Part shown: positions 26,678-38,456 of the stretch, piece by piece
Layout of the letters: each line of letters begins with the position of its first letter
Numbering within the stretch: the first letter of the stretch is position 1
Assembly: GCA_023053545.1 (NCBI GenBank)
Contig: JAKZAN010000005.1
Span: forward strand, 7,812,001-7,876,000
DNA length: 64,000 nt
Source: Lepidurus packardi
Taxonomy: Eukaryota > Arthropoda > Branchiopoda > Notostraca > Triopsidae
Direction: 5' to 3'
The notes under the pieces: generated by a model
What the model saw: the letters and a program-made list of their open reading frames with translations, nothing else
Databases searched by the model: none
Told to the model about the DNA's origin: nothing
Position numbers and translations under genes: made by a program

Positions 26678-27813
26678 AGGTTGGTTACTTGTAAATAGTG
26701 AGTAAACGGCTATTTACGGGCACATTGGCCGAACCAACCAAGACTTTCAAACAACTTGTCAACTATTCTTACTTTCCCACTTCTCGTTGCTTTGCTTCTC
26801 GGCGATCGTTTGGCTTCCTCGTGGCCTAGCAAGCTCGCTATATGAGTAGGAGAGGCCCCTTGATCCTTGTATTGCTACTCTGGGGGAACGTACCGTAGCT
26901 GAATCCGTAGTAACATGCGCGCAGGGGATCTACTCCGCGCATGCGTTTCTACAATGCGAGGCCGTGGCGCCAAAACTTTAGGGACCCGCAAAACAATGCC
27001 TGCTACGCGAAGAATGTTTGCAACTTGCACAGCTGTCGTGTGGTCAGTTGACGTAGATTTATTTATGTACATGCCGGAATGCTAATTCCAAATTTCGAAT
27101 GCTCTTTGGGTATTCATTCCCAGTTTTTAGCCTGTAGAATGACGTACTAACTAACGTCGCGTAGTAAAAAGTCACTGCCTACGCTGTTCGAGTGGGGCTT
27201 CCCGTGGCCCCGCGCTCTTTCATCCCATTTCTGTGGCCGAGAGCCTTTCCTTGACGTGATGGAATCAAAATCCCCTTTCCCTAACAATTTCCCCTCACGT
27301 TCCCCGTTCCCCTCGTGGTTCCCCAAGTTGGAGGAGAATGGATGGCTAAAACTAGGGGCTTTCATCCGTTCATTCGAGCCATTTCGACATTCCGTTAAGT
27401 CCAAGGCAAGAAAACCCGGACAATAGCTTTTTTTTCTTTTCTAGTCCCTTGATAGGTGGGCTGGAAGGTAGCAATAATACAGGAATACCAACATCCTTAC
27501 CATCGTTTCCAGCGTGGGTTTTGCTGGTGAAGCTGCAGGACTGCTGGGAAAAGCTTGCGTAAGGTCCAAGCCAATGATAGTGCCGGAATACATCTCTGAT
27601 GTGGATCGGAGCAAGGCCGTAGCCTTGCGGTGTCGCAACTATTGGGTTTTTGAAACTCCTGTAGTCCGCACTCTGCTAATGGCCTTTCAGAGAATCTCGT
27701 AATAATGAAACGTGTCTTCATAGAATAGGCTCAAGTGTATGCCAGGTTGAGAAGCTACGTCGAAATTAGAAATAGGAGTTTTCCCTACAGTCGTTTACTT
27801 ATACTTTTGTCTC

Positions 27814-28013
27814 GGGGTTTAAATTTGCACATAAACGTGATAAAATTATATAATTGTGTCCACATCTCTTGACGCTTGTTCTTAAGTTGAGGCCAATTCC
27901 TACAATAAGAATAGGGGTTTGAATTTGCACCTAACCTTAATGAAAATTAGACAATTTTGTTCGCGTCTCTTGCTGCTTTACCTCATGTTGAAGCAATAGC
28001 TATAATTAACAAT
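27814..28013 (+). repeat. Two-copy diverged tandem repeat, period 100 bp
   Basis: The block beginning GGGGTTTAAATTTGCAC at 27814 recurs as GGGGTTTGAATTTGCAC at 27914. It is followed in both copies by a related series: a TAAAATTA / GAAAATTA block, ACAATTTTGTTC-like sequence, a TCTCTTG(A/C) block and an AAGTTGA/TGTTGA block. Period is exactly 100 at the anchor. A fainter echo (TTCGCGTCTGC) follows near 28070. No coding potential. Confidence 0.6.
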
Positions 28014-31000
28014 TGGGAGTCTTAGCGAACGCTCGACTGCGCGCAGTCATCCGAATCATTGGCATTCTGTTCGCGTCTGCAGTTCAACGTTTGACATTTA
28101 GTTTTTTTCTGCGATCTATGTTATGATGCGCATCGAAGGATAACTATTTACATGGGAAAACCGTATATATAGTTAGTGAAAGCATGTGCAGACCTTACAG
28201 AAACCAAGAATTAACATTTTAGAACCCAAACACAACACATGCAGACTTTCTCCCTACCCTCATCTAGGCTCCCGCCTCCCTCATGTTAGCTCCCAACCGT
28301 GACCCAAAAGGTGGGTTGTATCGATTGTTGTTTACTGCCATACGGTACATACGCACCCCATACTTTCTTGATCTTGTTAAGCCACGTAGGCATCACCCGA
28401 TGTCCTCCTCCTTTTCTGCTTTCTGTCTATATTGTAGTGAAATCGGTCGGGAATCCCGTACAAATGTGCAATGGCATCCTTCAACTTGACCTCCATTTTG
28501 ATTATTTTCCTTTTCTTTCTGAGTTGTGGCGACTCATACCTTGAAAGGTCACACGTGAAGCCTGCGCCGTTGCTCAACATGGCGCAATCCTCCTCTCGTA
28601 TGAGAGGGAGGGATACGCGTCGGTCGGTTGGTTGTTTCTTGTTTGCGACAGACTTATGTAACGAAAGTCTGTTTGCACCCAGTTCAGACCCCCAAAAGAT
28701 GGAAAGCGTCGTGCGATGCTGCATAAGAACTATGCGTTAGAGAGGGTGCGATTGAGGGAAACTCTGCCTAGCAGGTCAAGCAGTATGTTCTAGAATCTGG
28801 CTGCGGACAGTAAAGGGAAGAGGCCCAACAATTAAAAAGGCAATCTGAAAGGGCTTACGACTACCGTATTTAACACGACTGAATTGGCGAAAGGGGCCTT
28901 TGAAAATCATGCATGCCCACACGTCACGTAGTACTCCGGTCGCGCTTAAAAGAACACGAGTTCTTATATACTTATTTCAGAACGTGTTACCGTAGTTATT
29001 TTGCCTATTATGAAGGTATATCCTGTGTATTAAGAGCTATCAGACTCTTTTTACGAGCCGAAAAAGCTAGTACCTTCATAGGCAGATATTAAGGCGTTAA
29101 GGGGAATCCTAGCTAGTTGCAAGCTTTCATATACTGTAAGCGTAAAAGCATTCCGGAGTTTCCTCCTTCCTTGTGTAGAGAAGGGAAAAGAAACAAAAAT
29201 CGGGAAAGAAGCGGTCTGGTCTAAGGCAGCACATTCCAGCGTATTGCGACTAGAGCCCATCTCCACTTGAATTGGAAAATTGAGCATGTGATTTGTCTGC
29301 CCTTGCGTGTGACGTCAAAACATCAGGTTGAAAGCAGCCCAAGAAGGATTGTGTATACAATGTAAGGGAGGGAGGCTGCTTGCATTGAGACAATCGTAGT
29401 TTATATAAGAATAAGAAAGTCCCCGTGGTCGCTTTCTGTTGCAATCTGAATGACTTGGCAACAAAAAGGACACGGAACGTTTTTAGCCAACGTTTACCAG
29501 TTCAGGCTAGTCGGCATGCGACATGCGGTTAAGCCAGGTCGGGCTACAGGTCAAAAAACCCTGACCCTATGTAGGTCTTTAGCCCAGGAAAGTCCAATCC
29601 ACCGAGGACCTTTGAAAACGGGCAACTTACGTTGTTGTAAGAAAAGGATATGGAAAGCGTGGCTTCAACGTGGGATGCACAGTACCAAACATGGGTCTTT
29701 GGAGTATTTTCGTCGAACTTGGTTGAATCCGGGACTCTATATTCCAGAAGGCAATTCCCCAGTTACTAAAGTAGTCACTCAAAAGAGAGAGGTGAAAAAA
29801 ACTTGGGTCAGGGTCATCAGTCGCCGGTTTCGAAACTTTGAACCGTCCAGTTCACAAGAGGGTATTATTCATCACAGTACTAGTTTCGGGTAGGTTCCTT
29901 AGTCATGTGAATACAGATCAGATCCCGGAGGACACACCCAGATTTCCACATCTTTTTATGTGCTTATGTAAGCTGGCAATCCACGAAAGAAATGAAAGAA
30001 CTTAAAAGTATTCTTCAATAAAAGAAATCGTCAACAGGTTGGAAGCCTACGACGGGAAGATCTTTTTTTTTAAGTGGCTATACTCCATCTACGGTACAAG
30101 TATTGTTTGTAAAGAACAGGAAACTTGTAGAACGAGGTCATTAAAAGGGCGTGCAGATCCAATCCATCGGATCTTCTCCTAATCTCTTGTGTTGTACTGT
30201 ATGAAGTTATTAGGGGCCCATCAGGTAGATTGCGTATGAATTGGTGATCTTCCAGAACAATGGGGGGTTATAGCGTGATCAGGCGAGGCCAAAGCACTCG
30301 CTCCGGCAAGGTTGTGGTCCGTTGACCTGGTACGGGATCATGGAAACTAGAGGCAGCATCCAAGCAGGCGTTGTAGGGGGGAGGGGGGGGGTAAGATTTG
30401 AGTTACCCACCAGCAGCCGTTTACCGTGCAGGGCTTGGTGCAATGAACCAAACACCCTTGATCTGATCACGTGGCTGACCTGTGTTGACCTCTTTTTGGG
30501 CCAAAAGGTTCAACCACGGCGCTTGGAAAAGGTTCGAATTGAAAAAGCGTCAGTGACTGCTAAACGAAGATGACCAACAGTACGCTGACCTCTTGAAATA
30601 TGCTATGTTTAGTCCGCCTTCTTCTTTTTACAATTATGGCGGCGTAGGGTTCAGAGGGTTATGACCTCGGTTCCCGCATACTTGCAAACCGTTGAAGTTG
30701 GGGAAGGGTGTGGCACGCACCAGCTAAAGGACCTTTATACGAAGAAATGTGGAAATTCCCCCCTATCAGGAAATGCCAACGGATTTTGAATTCGCGTTCC
30801 AATGAGTCAAGTTCTTCGACCGCTTAAAAGAGGATGGGATGTGGTAATTTCTTGTTGTGTTTAAAATGATAACGTGCGATATTTAGTTAGATATTTTTTT
30901 TTGTGTTTACCATAACAACGTTTCAGAACGTTTTCCTTCTCAAACTTTATAGTATTTTACAATCCCCGATTCTTTTTACACTTCCTCGCCGTTTTAACGT

Positions 31001-34000
31001 CTGCATCCGTTTTCCCGTACGGGTAACTTTGGAATAATCAGATAAAATTAAAGCTAGTGGGAAACGGGGAATCCCCACAAGTGCAGTCCTTGTGTGACCT
31101 CCTTCTGTTCCTCTATAGAACCTTTATGCACTGTCATAAAAGTTGACGTGATATACACACTTCGTATTTGGACATAGAAAGACACTTGTTACGTCATCGT
31201 GTTATTGTTGAGCATTTTCCTCGTTGACGTCTATACAGTATAAATATATAAATCGCCTTTGCCGTGTGGGAGGCCCTTACCCAGTTTCTTCCACTTAGAG
31301 AAAAAGTCAAAGGTTGGGATTTCGCAACGTTCAGGCCTGCCTCTTTGGTTTGTTTGTTACGGAAGTTGAAGCTTGCAGACTACTGTCATGCGTAACCTAT
31401 ACGCTTGTAGACGAGGGCAAGAATGTGGAGTAAACAACGTATTTGTTGCGTCTCCTTTCATCTGCACTGCCGCAATAATACCAAGGGAACCAGATTACTA
31501 CCAAACGACTCCTTTGAGCCGTGAACATCGTACTTGCATGCTTGGGGTAGAAGGGGTAAAACTGTCACACAAGCTAGTATAAGAGAGCTGATGGACGAAG
31601 ATGGTGACAAGGGTTGGGGGAGGTGAACGCATTGTTATGTAGGGCGTAAACGTTGGGAAAGGCACGACGTAGGACTCCTATATGGCCGTCGCTGTGTACC
31701 CGGTCGCATACATATACTTCCCCCTGGTGTACGGTGCGCCCTCCCGGAGCGAGAATAGAGCTAAAAGTATATTTTACCCCTGAAAGCTGTTGTAACTTCC
31801 GCAAGTATGTCGGTATATGTGGCATTGGCTTGCTAGAGGGAGGCAGTTCTACATCCCCAACTGATATGTTCGAATGTCGGTTTTGGTTTACTGAGGGCTG
31901 TCTGCCGGAAATTGGCAGGACTACTTTTAAGCATACAGGGTTTCAGTCCAAACGAAGGGTCAACTAGCCGAAACGAGGCATGTTTGAAAACGCGGCCAGG
32001 TTGACTTTGGGGCCTGAAGAAATAGCCTAGGAATAGTCGTTCCCGTTTCCTTAACTTATTTCGGGTCTTTGAACGCTTGGGTATGTCCTTCTAGTTTCAC
32101 TTTCCTGAATTTCCCAAGGTAACCTGAAATCCTGAAAAGTTATTTTCCGTTAGTCCCTATTTTTAGTCATTGATGTTTTCCAGCCCGAGTTAGCATTTTC
32201 GAAGTAAACAATGTGTAGAGATGGGGAAGCGATGTCGGAATCTTGGGGAAAAAAAGTTGTTTTCGAAAAGGAGCCGATCTCCAAAAGGAAGAGAAGCTTG
32301 AAATATGAATAAGATGCAGGCTACAGACACGGCCTTGTTGGTGTAAAAGACCTGAGAGAAGGCCACTGCCGGGTCTACTGCTGTGGATCGTGTAATTACT
32401 ATGGCTCTTTGGAATGGGGGACGAGATCGCGGTTCACGGAGGTACAACTAGTACCTGCTCAGCCCCGCCATTTATTCCCCTATCTCAGCCTAACTGACCG
32501 GTACTGGATCTAACATCTAAAGAAGCAAAAGCAAAGCCTTCAGTTCAGGCTCTAAGGTCTCTCTCACGATTCAGTTCAGACTGACCACAATGGAAAAATG
32601 GGACAAGGCTTCCCAAGCGCGAAAGGCTTCTCTTGTCGCTATGCTCTTTGTAGTCTAGACTTGGGACTCGCGGATAGATCCCGACATTCCATTCCTTAGC
32701 CTCCTTGTTTCCAGGCCAATAGTCCAGTCGACCTACCGGCCAGCCAGCCAGCCAGCGTGCTTGCTCAAGCCAGGTGAAACTGAAATCCTGAAAATGTAGC
32801 AGACCACGATAACGACCTGCTGCTTTTGCTTCTTTCAAGACCAAGTCATTCTTTTGGCCTTTTTATTGAACCTGGCAAGTACTGTATACCAAAGCCCGCT
32901 ATGGAGATTATGCTGCAAGGCAATGACAACAGGCAGGTGGTGGGAAAAGGAGGCTGCAGGAGGCATACAGGGATACTGCGCCTCCCAAACAATCTTGACC
33001 ACCTGTCGATGCTGGTGTACACCACGTTGGGGGCATGTGCGTGTACGTGCGTTTCGATGTATGCAAAGGAAGAATGTATGCGGATTTCCTCGATGTGTCT
33101 ATACAGGGAGGCAGGGAAACCAGACCTGTGCTGCCAGCCATGTTCAAACTTTCCCGGACTGAATAATAAGATATTTTGTATGGCTTAGGTTTTGAAGGCC
33201 GGCAGCCGATTTGGAGTGTTCGGGGCTGCAACACGTGGGCGAAGAATGTGGAATAAGGGCAAATATTCCCTCTGCTGCCTCTTTAAAAAGGCCCCGAACC
33301 GGGTCAGCCACGCACTGGAAGCCTGATTTCGCTGTGCAAAACAGCTTGGGCACACAAACAAGTCTGTTTTTCGCTCCCCCTCCTTGCTTGCACACTGCGG
33401 TGTATCCGGGCAAATGAAAGCATGAACTTGGAAAAGCCTTTTAATTAAAGGGATGGCGTGCAAAATCTTGCAGACTTACGGAGAAGGGGGATGACATAGT
33501 CCCCAAATAAGAGAAGCCAAATAAGGATGCTGGACTTAAGAATACGTGGTCAACAAACAGTGCGTGTGCCCAGACGCACGTCCGCGTAGCGAGTAACTTA
33601 GATAGAGCTCCTATTTTTTCTATGTATCTAGTAATTGGATCTTGTTTCTTAGGCAGCTACCACCACACAAGATCTGTTTTGTGTTTCCCTAAATGATAAC
33701 CCGCTGGCTGGCTTGCCATAGCGCCCGGGACCGAGTGGACCGAGTTCACGACCTTTCCTTGGCAACACACGACGGCAGCTATCTCCTCGTAATTCCCCAG
33801 CCATGACAAAAAAGTGGTTTTACCTCTGCTGGAGAAAATAGGATCATTTGACATGCTGGCTCCGTACATATCACGTACGCATTAACGTACGTCCCTTAAA
33901 CGTTTGAGTTCGAGATTTGTCAAAATTTAGTTTTATTCACCTTTTTTGACTAGCTCTTATTTTAAAAAATAGAATAAAATAAACCCCGCTTTCGGCGATT

Positions 34001-34862
34001 AAGAAAGCGGCAACTTTGCAAAGGAAACGGTGAGTTATGAAAGTACAAGAGATGGCATGGCTTGACTTCCCGTGGGTTTCGGAAGTTTTCTCAAAGGTAA
34101 AAGGTGTAGTCCCCCCTCTTTTTTTCAATTTTGTAGGCTTTTTCAAGAGTCCTAAGGTTACCCTGGACCTACCCTCGGAGTGGTTTTACAGTCGGATAAT
34201 TCTCCCTTGCATCGTCTGGCAGGTAACTTGCTGGTGTTGCTATGCGTGTGTTGCTAGGCCTGCCCTTGCAGTTCTTGGCGTCGCGACCTACTCGTCGTGA
34301 GATTGACACTCGTTTCAGAAGAAGCCCTTCCAGGGTAACATTACTTAGACTTATGGAAGTTCTATTAATTGGGCCAGAGCGTTGGGGAGGAATATCAGGG
34401 GTGAGAAAACGGCAGGCAATGGAATAGAGACAGCGCCAGCTGTATTATAGTCATAGAAGTTAGAAATTAACTTGCAGAAGTATAGACATAAAAACCAGCC
34501 CACTGAGCCCCCGGATCCAAAAGCGTTTACGTCACCAAATCAATACCTTGATCCCTACGCATACTATACTATACACTTATCACACGCTATGCAACCCTTT
34601 AGTTACCCTCTTTTTCTTGGGGTGGACCCTTCGGAAGGGGTGGACCTGGAAGGAGCAGCTCGTGGTGGTCTGGCATGGGCTCACTTGTATTACTATTGTC
34701 TAGTATTCCTATGTTTCTCTCTTCTCTCTCTCTTTGGCTGGTTCCCGAGAGCTTTAGATTCTCTCGCCCCCGTACATATGCAAATGAGCGACTTAGGGTT
34801 CGTGTAACGTGGACGTGGGAAGGCTTTTGTGCACGACATTGATCCGTCTGGTCTCTCGCTCT

Positions 34863-34875
34863 CCCCCCCCCCCCC
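34863..34875 (+). repeat. Homopolymer run of 13 C followed by (CT)n
   Basis: Poly-C joined directly to a CT-dinucleotide stretch, a polypyrimidine tract that can form triplex or i-motif structures. Intergenic, with no gene nearby. Confidence 0.85.
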
Positions 34876-37757
34876 TCTCTCTCTTACTTTGCTCTTTTGC
34901 TCGCTCTTTCTCTTTTCCCTGTTCCAGTACCTCGATGACATACTTTACTACCAGCAACCCATCGCCGTACCCGATACTGCACTACATACTAGAATATGGA
35001 CTGTCCTTGTAATAACTTTCTTCCTAAATTAAGCCTATACGGTCTATCTCTATTTTACCCCCTTTTTACCCTTTTTTACGTCTCCATAAAAAAATACCCA
35101 GGGTGAAAACGCAAAAAAACCATCTCCCGCCCAAACTTGCCCCTTTACCTTTTTATAGTTCAACGCGGCCTCCGTTTGATGGGCTCAGGGGGTTGGTTTG
35201 GAATCCGTTTACGTGTTGGGGGTGGGACCATCATATTATGTGAGTTAACCCTTGCTTGTTCCTCGTTTTTTACGGCCTAATTCAACGCCCCTTACAATTT
35301 GGAGGGTTCGTCGACACACTTGTACACACGTATGAGTCCTGTTGGACTCCGTAGTAGATAAAATTATCTCCTGGGCCCCATTCCTGAACTCTGTGAGGTA
35401 TTAGACAGGTTTTTTGTATCGTCGTGCGGAAAGTGTGAAGGATAAGTAGTAGGTGAAGAAAGCAACGTCTGTTGGTAGAGGTTGCTGGTTCAAAAAGCAA
35501 TCCGGATCCAGGTATGGGCGTGGTCACTTACCGCTTAGCGTATATGCACACTTACTACGTCGCTGCGTAGTAATGGTGAACAAGCTACCGCTATACAATG
35601 CATGTGCCAAGTCATGCTTCGCCACACGGTGGCATTGGCAAGGGAGAATGCGGAACGCTGGACGGATTTTCCCGGCAATCCGGGACTCACGGGCTGATAT
35701 CCAAAATAAAGAAGGCAGCCACGCCTATTTTTTTTATTATTATTATTTTTTTTTTTTAAGTTCATGATAACCGAGTTCAAACAAGGAGCTTTTCTACTTA
35801 TAGTCACAGAGCAGGTGCAAATAGGAGGTATTTCCGAGCACCTTTCACGTGAAACCGGCCACATTGAGAACTTGCTATATTTGCCTTCTGCTGCATGTCA
35901 CACGAAATTCCCAATCCCATGGAGTCTCCGAGATGGTACAGGTGGGAGATTTAAAGGGAAAAACCGTTTTGAAGCCTTCACGCTTTGTTTGCTTGGAGGA
36001 AGATATGATAAACCTTTTTCACGTTATGCAATGATATGAATTATGCGTGCTTGCTTGGGCAATATAGTGTTTCCTAGAAAGAGAAAGAACGAAAAACCCG
36101 GTTGACAAGATCAGCTCCGTACCAGCATGCAAGGCAACTCAAGCAGCCTCTCTTTCCATAATATTTCGAGTTTTCTGAGAACCCACGAATCTGGGAAAGG
36201 ATCCAAAGCTGCTCTCTTGAGAATGCTGGCTCTCTAATCGGTCTACATGCCATGTTTTATTTCCCCCAGATTCCGTGAAACCGTGCGTCATGTCGGAAAA
36301 TCCTCCTTGTTGCTTAGCCAATGTGATAAACGGAGAGCCAGAGAAGCCAGGGGAAAATTCTTGCGAATTTTTTAGGGAACTTTTTATGGTAATGACTACT
36401 GCAACTTTCCTAATTGGCAACCAGATAAGACAAGGATTTTTTAAGCGTTACTACTCGCGTGAAAACCAAGTGGCCAGGATGTTGGTGAACTCCGGACATG
36501 GACACGGACCGTGATGGTCGTGCAACCGTGGATGCATGGAGGGCGCAAGTGTTAGCTGGCGGGAAAACGAGAAGCATAAGAGGGTGTTTTTTTGTTGCTG
36601 ATTTTTTTCGCCATTTGGTATAATCGTGGTCATGTTTTGCATCTCAAGGTTGTTTATGGAAATAAAGTAAAATGCACCGCTCGCAAAATTCATTGCCCTT
36701 TCGACGCGCAATGCATGTGGCAGTCGTTTCATTTACTTCCTTGCATTTCCTAATCTCAACCACATGGCCGCGCTGCCAAACCTGGCCGCCAGAGGCCTTT
36801 TGCACTTTGCAGTGTGGCATGCCAAAGCCCTACTACAATACCATGGTTACCTTACCAACAAAGCAAAGGCCACTGCGTAGTTTTCTTTTCTCCCCAACAA
36901 CCGTTGTCAGTCCACCTCGCCCTTCTTGCGTAGCTAATTACAGGTTAAGAATGTCAACACACAAATAGGCTACTTGAGTTCTTGGAAGTAATAATGAGCA
37001 ATTCTGCAGGGCCCTCCAAATAGTCCGACGTTGTAGGTTGTAGCATCCGGAATTCAGCAGAAATGCGCATCGACTATAGGTCGACGTTTTCGCGTAACTT
37101 TAAGCCTGGGATTTCCCGTACTTGGAATGGAAGAATGAGCAAGTCCAAGGCAAAGACGCCATCCTTCTCCAGAATTCGACGACCTCGTGAGTTTGCTGGC
37201 CTTTGCGTTGCTTGAGTAATCTCCTCCCTTTTCCCCGCTCTTGTTGGTGGGCGTCGATGGCCTTGTAAGGCAAGGCAATGGCGATGGAAGGTGGTTATGG
37301 TAGAAGTCTGAGTAGGTGTCGATGGAATGCAGACGGAGAAAACCGCCGAGCATGGGCAAAGGCAACCAAATTACCCTCACGCCAGGGTGGAAGAGCGGCT
37401 GGACCGCCACATTTGACTAGTAAATAGGCTTTTCCCCAAGTGTGAGCATTTCGGTATGCCTTGTTTATAAATGTCGGAAGACTTACGACAAGGTCCTGTA
37501 ACAGGCCGGAAGGGCGTTAGCTATCTCGGTTCCGAGTTGGTTGTCTTGCTCGGTACCCGAGCAAAAGATTATTACAGAGGGAGAGAGACGAGATGAGAAG
37601 GACAACAGGCCCAAGTTTGGCGCGAAAAGTTGCCCCATTCTTGGCGCCTCCATCATACCTCCCCTTCTTTTCTTACTTCCTCCCGACTTTATTCGTTTTT
37701 CACTAGTCTTTTCCCTCGCCCTCCCGCCCGTTGTACGGCGAGGAATGTCGGGATCTC

Positions 37758-37784
37758 TGACGTCATAAGACCCAGTATATAATA
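37758..37784 (+). promoter_or_regulatory. Core promoter with CRE and TATA box, probably for Pim-like kinase copy 2
   Basis: A perfect cAMP-response element TGACGTCA (37758-37765) stands 10 nt upstream of a TATA box TATATAATA (37776-37784), followed by a pyrimidine/purine start region around 37805-37815. The first in-frame kinase exon begins at 38457 on the same strand, giving a leader of about 650 nt. The CRE-TATA spacing is typical of CREB/ATF-driven promoters. Linkage to the kinase is by position only. Confidence 0.5.
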
Positions 37785-37912
37785 GTACAAGCTCCGTGGC
37801 CGTATGACTCCGTTACACAGACGATTAGCGTCCGCGGACGTTATGCAGTTCCATTTCATTAGATCTTTTTTTTAGTACAGACGCTCGCCTTTTCTCGGAA
37901 GTTTAACTTTTA

Positions 37913-38143
37913 GTGAAGAGCTTAAAGAAACGTTTGACAGAAAAATTTCCAAAAGAATTACGCAAAAAATTTCTGAAAATTAAGAAAAGCTGGGTAAAGG
38001 TCGTCCGCCCCCTCGTAGCGCAGGAATACACTAGCAAAGCAGGCGCTACGGGTCGGACGCGGGCGACAAATACGAGGCTAGCAGGCTACGAAGGTAGGCG
38101 GCGGGCTAGTCATATGGTCGATAGTCCCAGTCTGAAACTCTGA
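37913..38143 (+). CDS. Upstream ORF in the leader of Pim-like kinase copy 2
   Basis: A 76-codon ORF lies between the CRE/TATA promoter and the kinase start. Its first half is strikingly Lys/Arg-rich and amphipathic (MKSLKKRLTEKFPKELRKKF). It ends 313 nt before the kinase ATG, so it would act as a uORF if the leader is as predicted. It has no recognised homologue and could be chance. It is more biased than neighbouring random ORFs. Confidence 0.2.
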   Translation: MKSLKKRLTEKFPKELRKKFLKIKKSWVKVVRPLVAQEYTSKAGATGRTRATNTRLAGYEGRRRASHMVDSPSLKL

Positions 38144-38456
38144 AGCAGGGGTTGCCAGAGGCAGAGGCAGTGTCAGTTCAGTTAGCAACGAGCGTCTCGT
38201 TGAATGGTAGTTCGGTTGATCATTCAGCTGCATATTCCCCGTGTGTGTGCAACGGAACACTTTGAAAGACGTAACGCAACGTGTCACGTTTGCGCGAATC
38301 TAGTGCAGCTTCTCGTGTTCATGTGTCTTCAGTTTGAAACGTTTTCGCAGTGCTTAAACTAAGGGCGAACTTGTTGTTTGCAACCTTGTGTTACTGTTCG
38401 CGGATAGCGTGAAAAACGTGGGTACCGATGATCGTACTCGCACCCTGACAAACGTT

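Larger units (their letters stand above)
26678..37757. other. Intergenic region between the two divergent Pim-like kinase genes
   Basis: About 11 kb with no recognisable coding sequence. It contains a two-copy 100-bp tandem repeat (27.8-28.0 kb), a CRE palindrome TGACGTCA at about 29312, a TATA-rich block TATAAATATATAAA near 31239-31252 with no ORF behind it, (CCAG)n near 32741-32757, and a 13-C run at 34863-34875. Both kinase promoters should lie at its edges. No clear TATA box is visible for copy 1. Confidence 0.5.

Noticed and set aside
27441..27721. Minus-strand ORFs with a good donor (ATG then GTAAGG at about 27501), possibly an upstream first exon of Pim-like copy 1
   Set aside because: The only joins to the kinase exon at 26563-26677 use a poor acceptor (TTTGAG) without a pyrimidine tract, and phases fit only in an unlikely frame. 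Kept out for lack of support.
35453..35520. tRNA-like words (GTAGAGG, GGTTCAAA) near 35473-35495
   Set aside because: The B-box does not match the GGTTCRANNCC pattern and the flanks do not form acceptor or anticodon stems, so this is not a tRNA.
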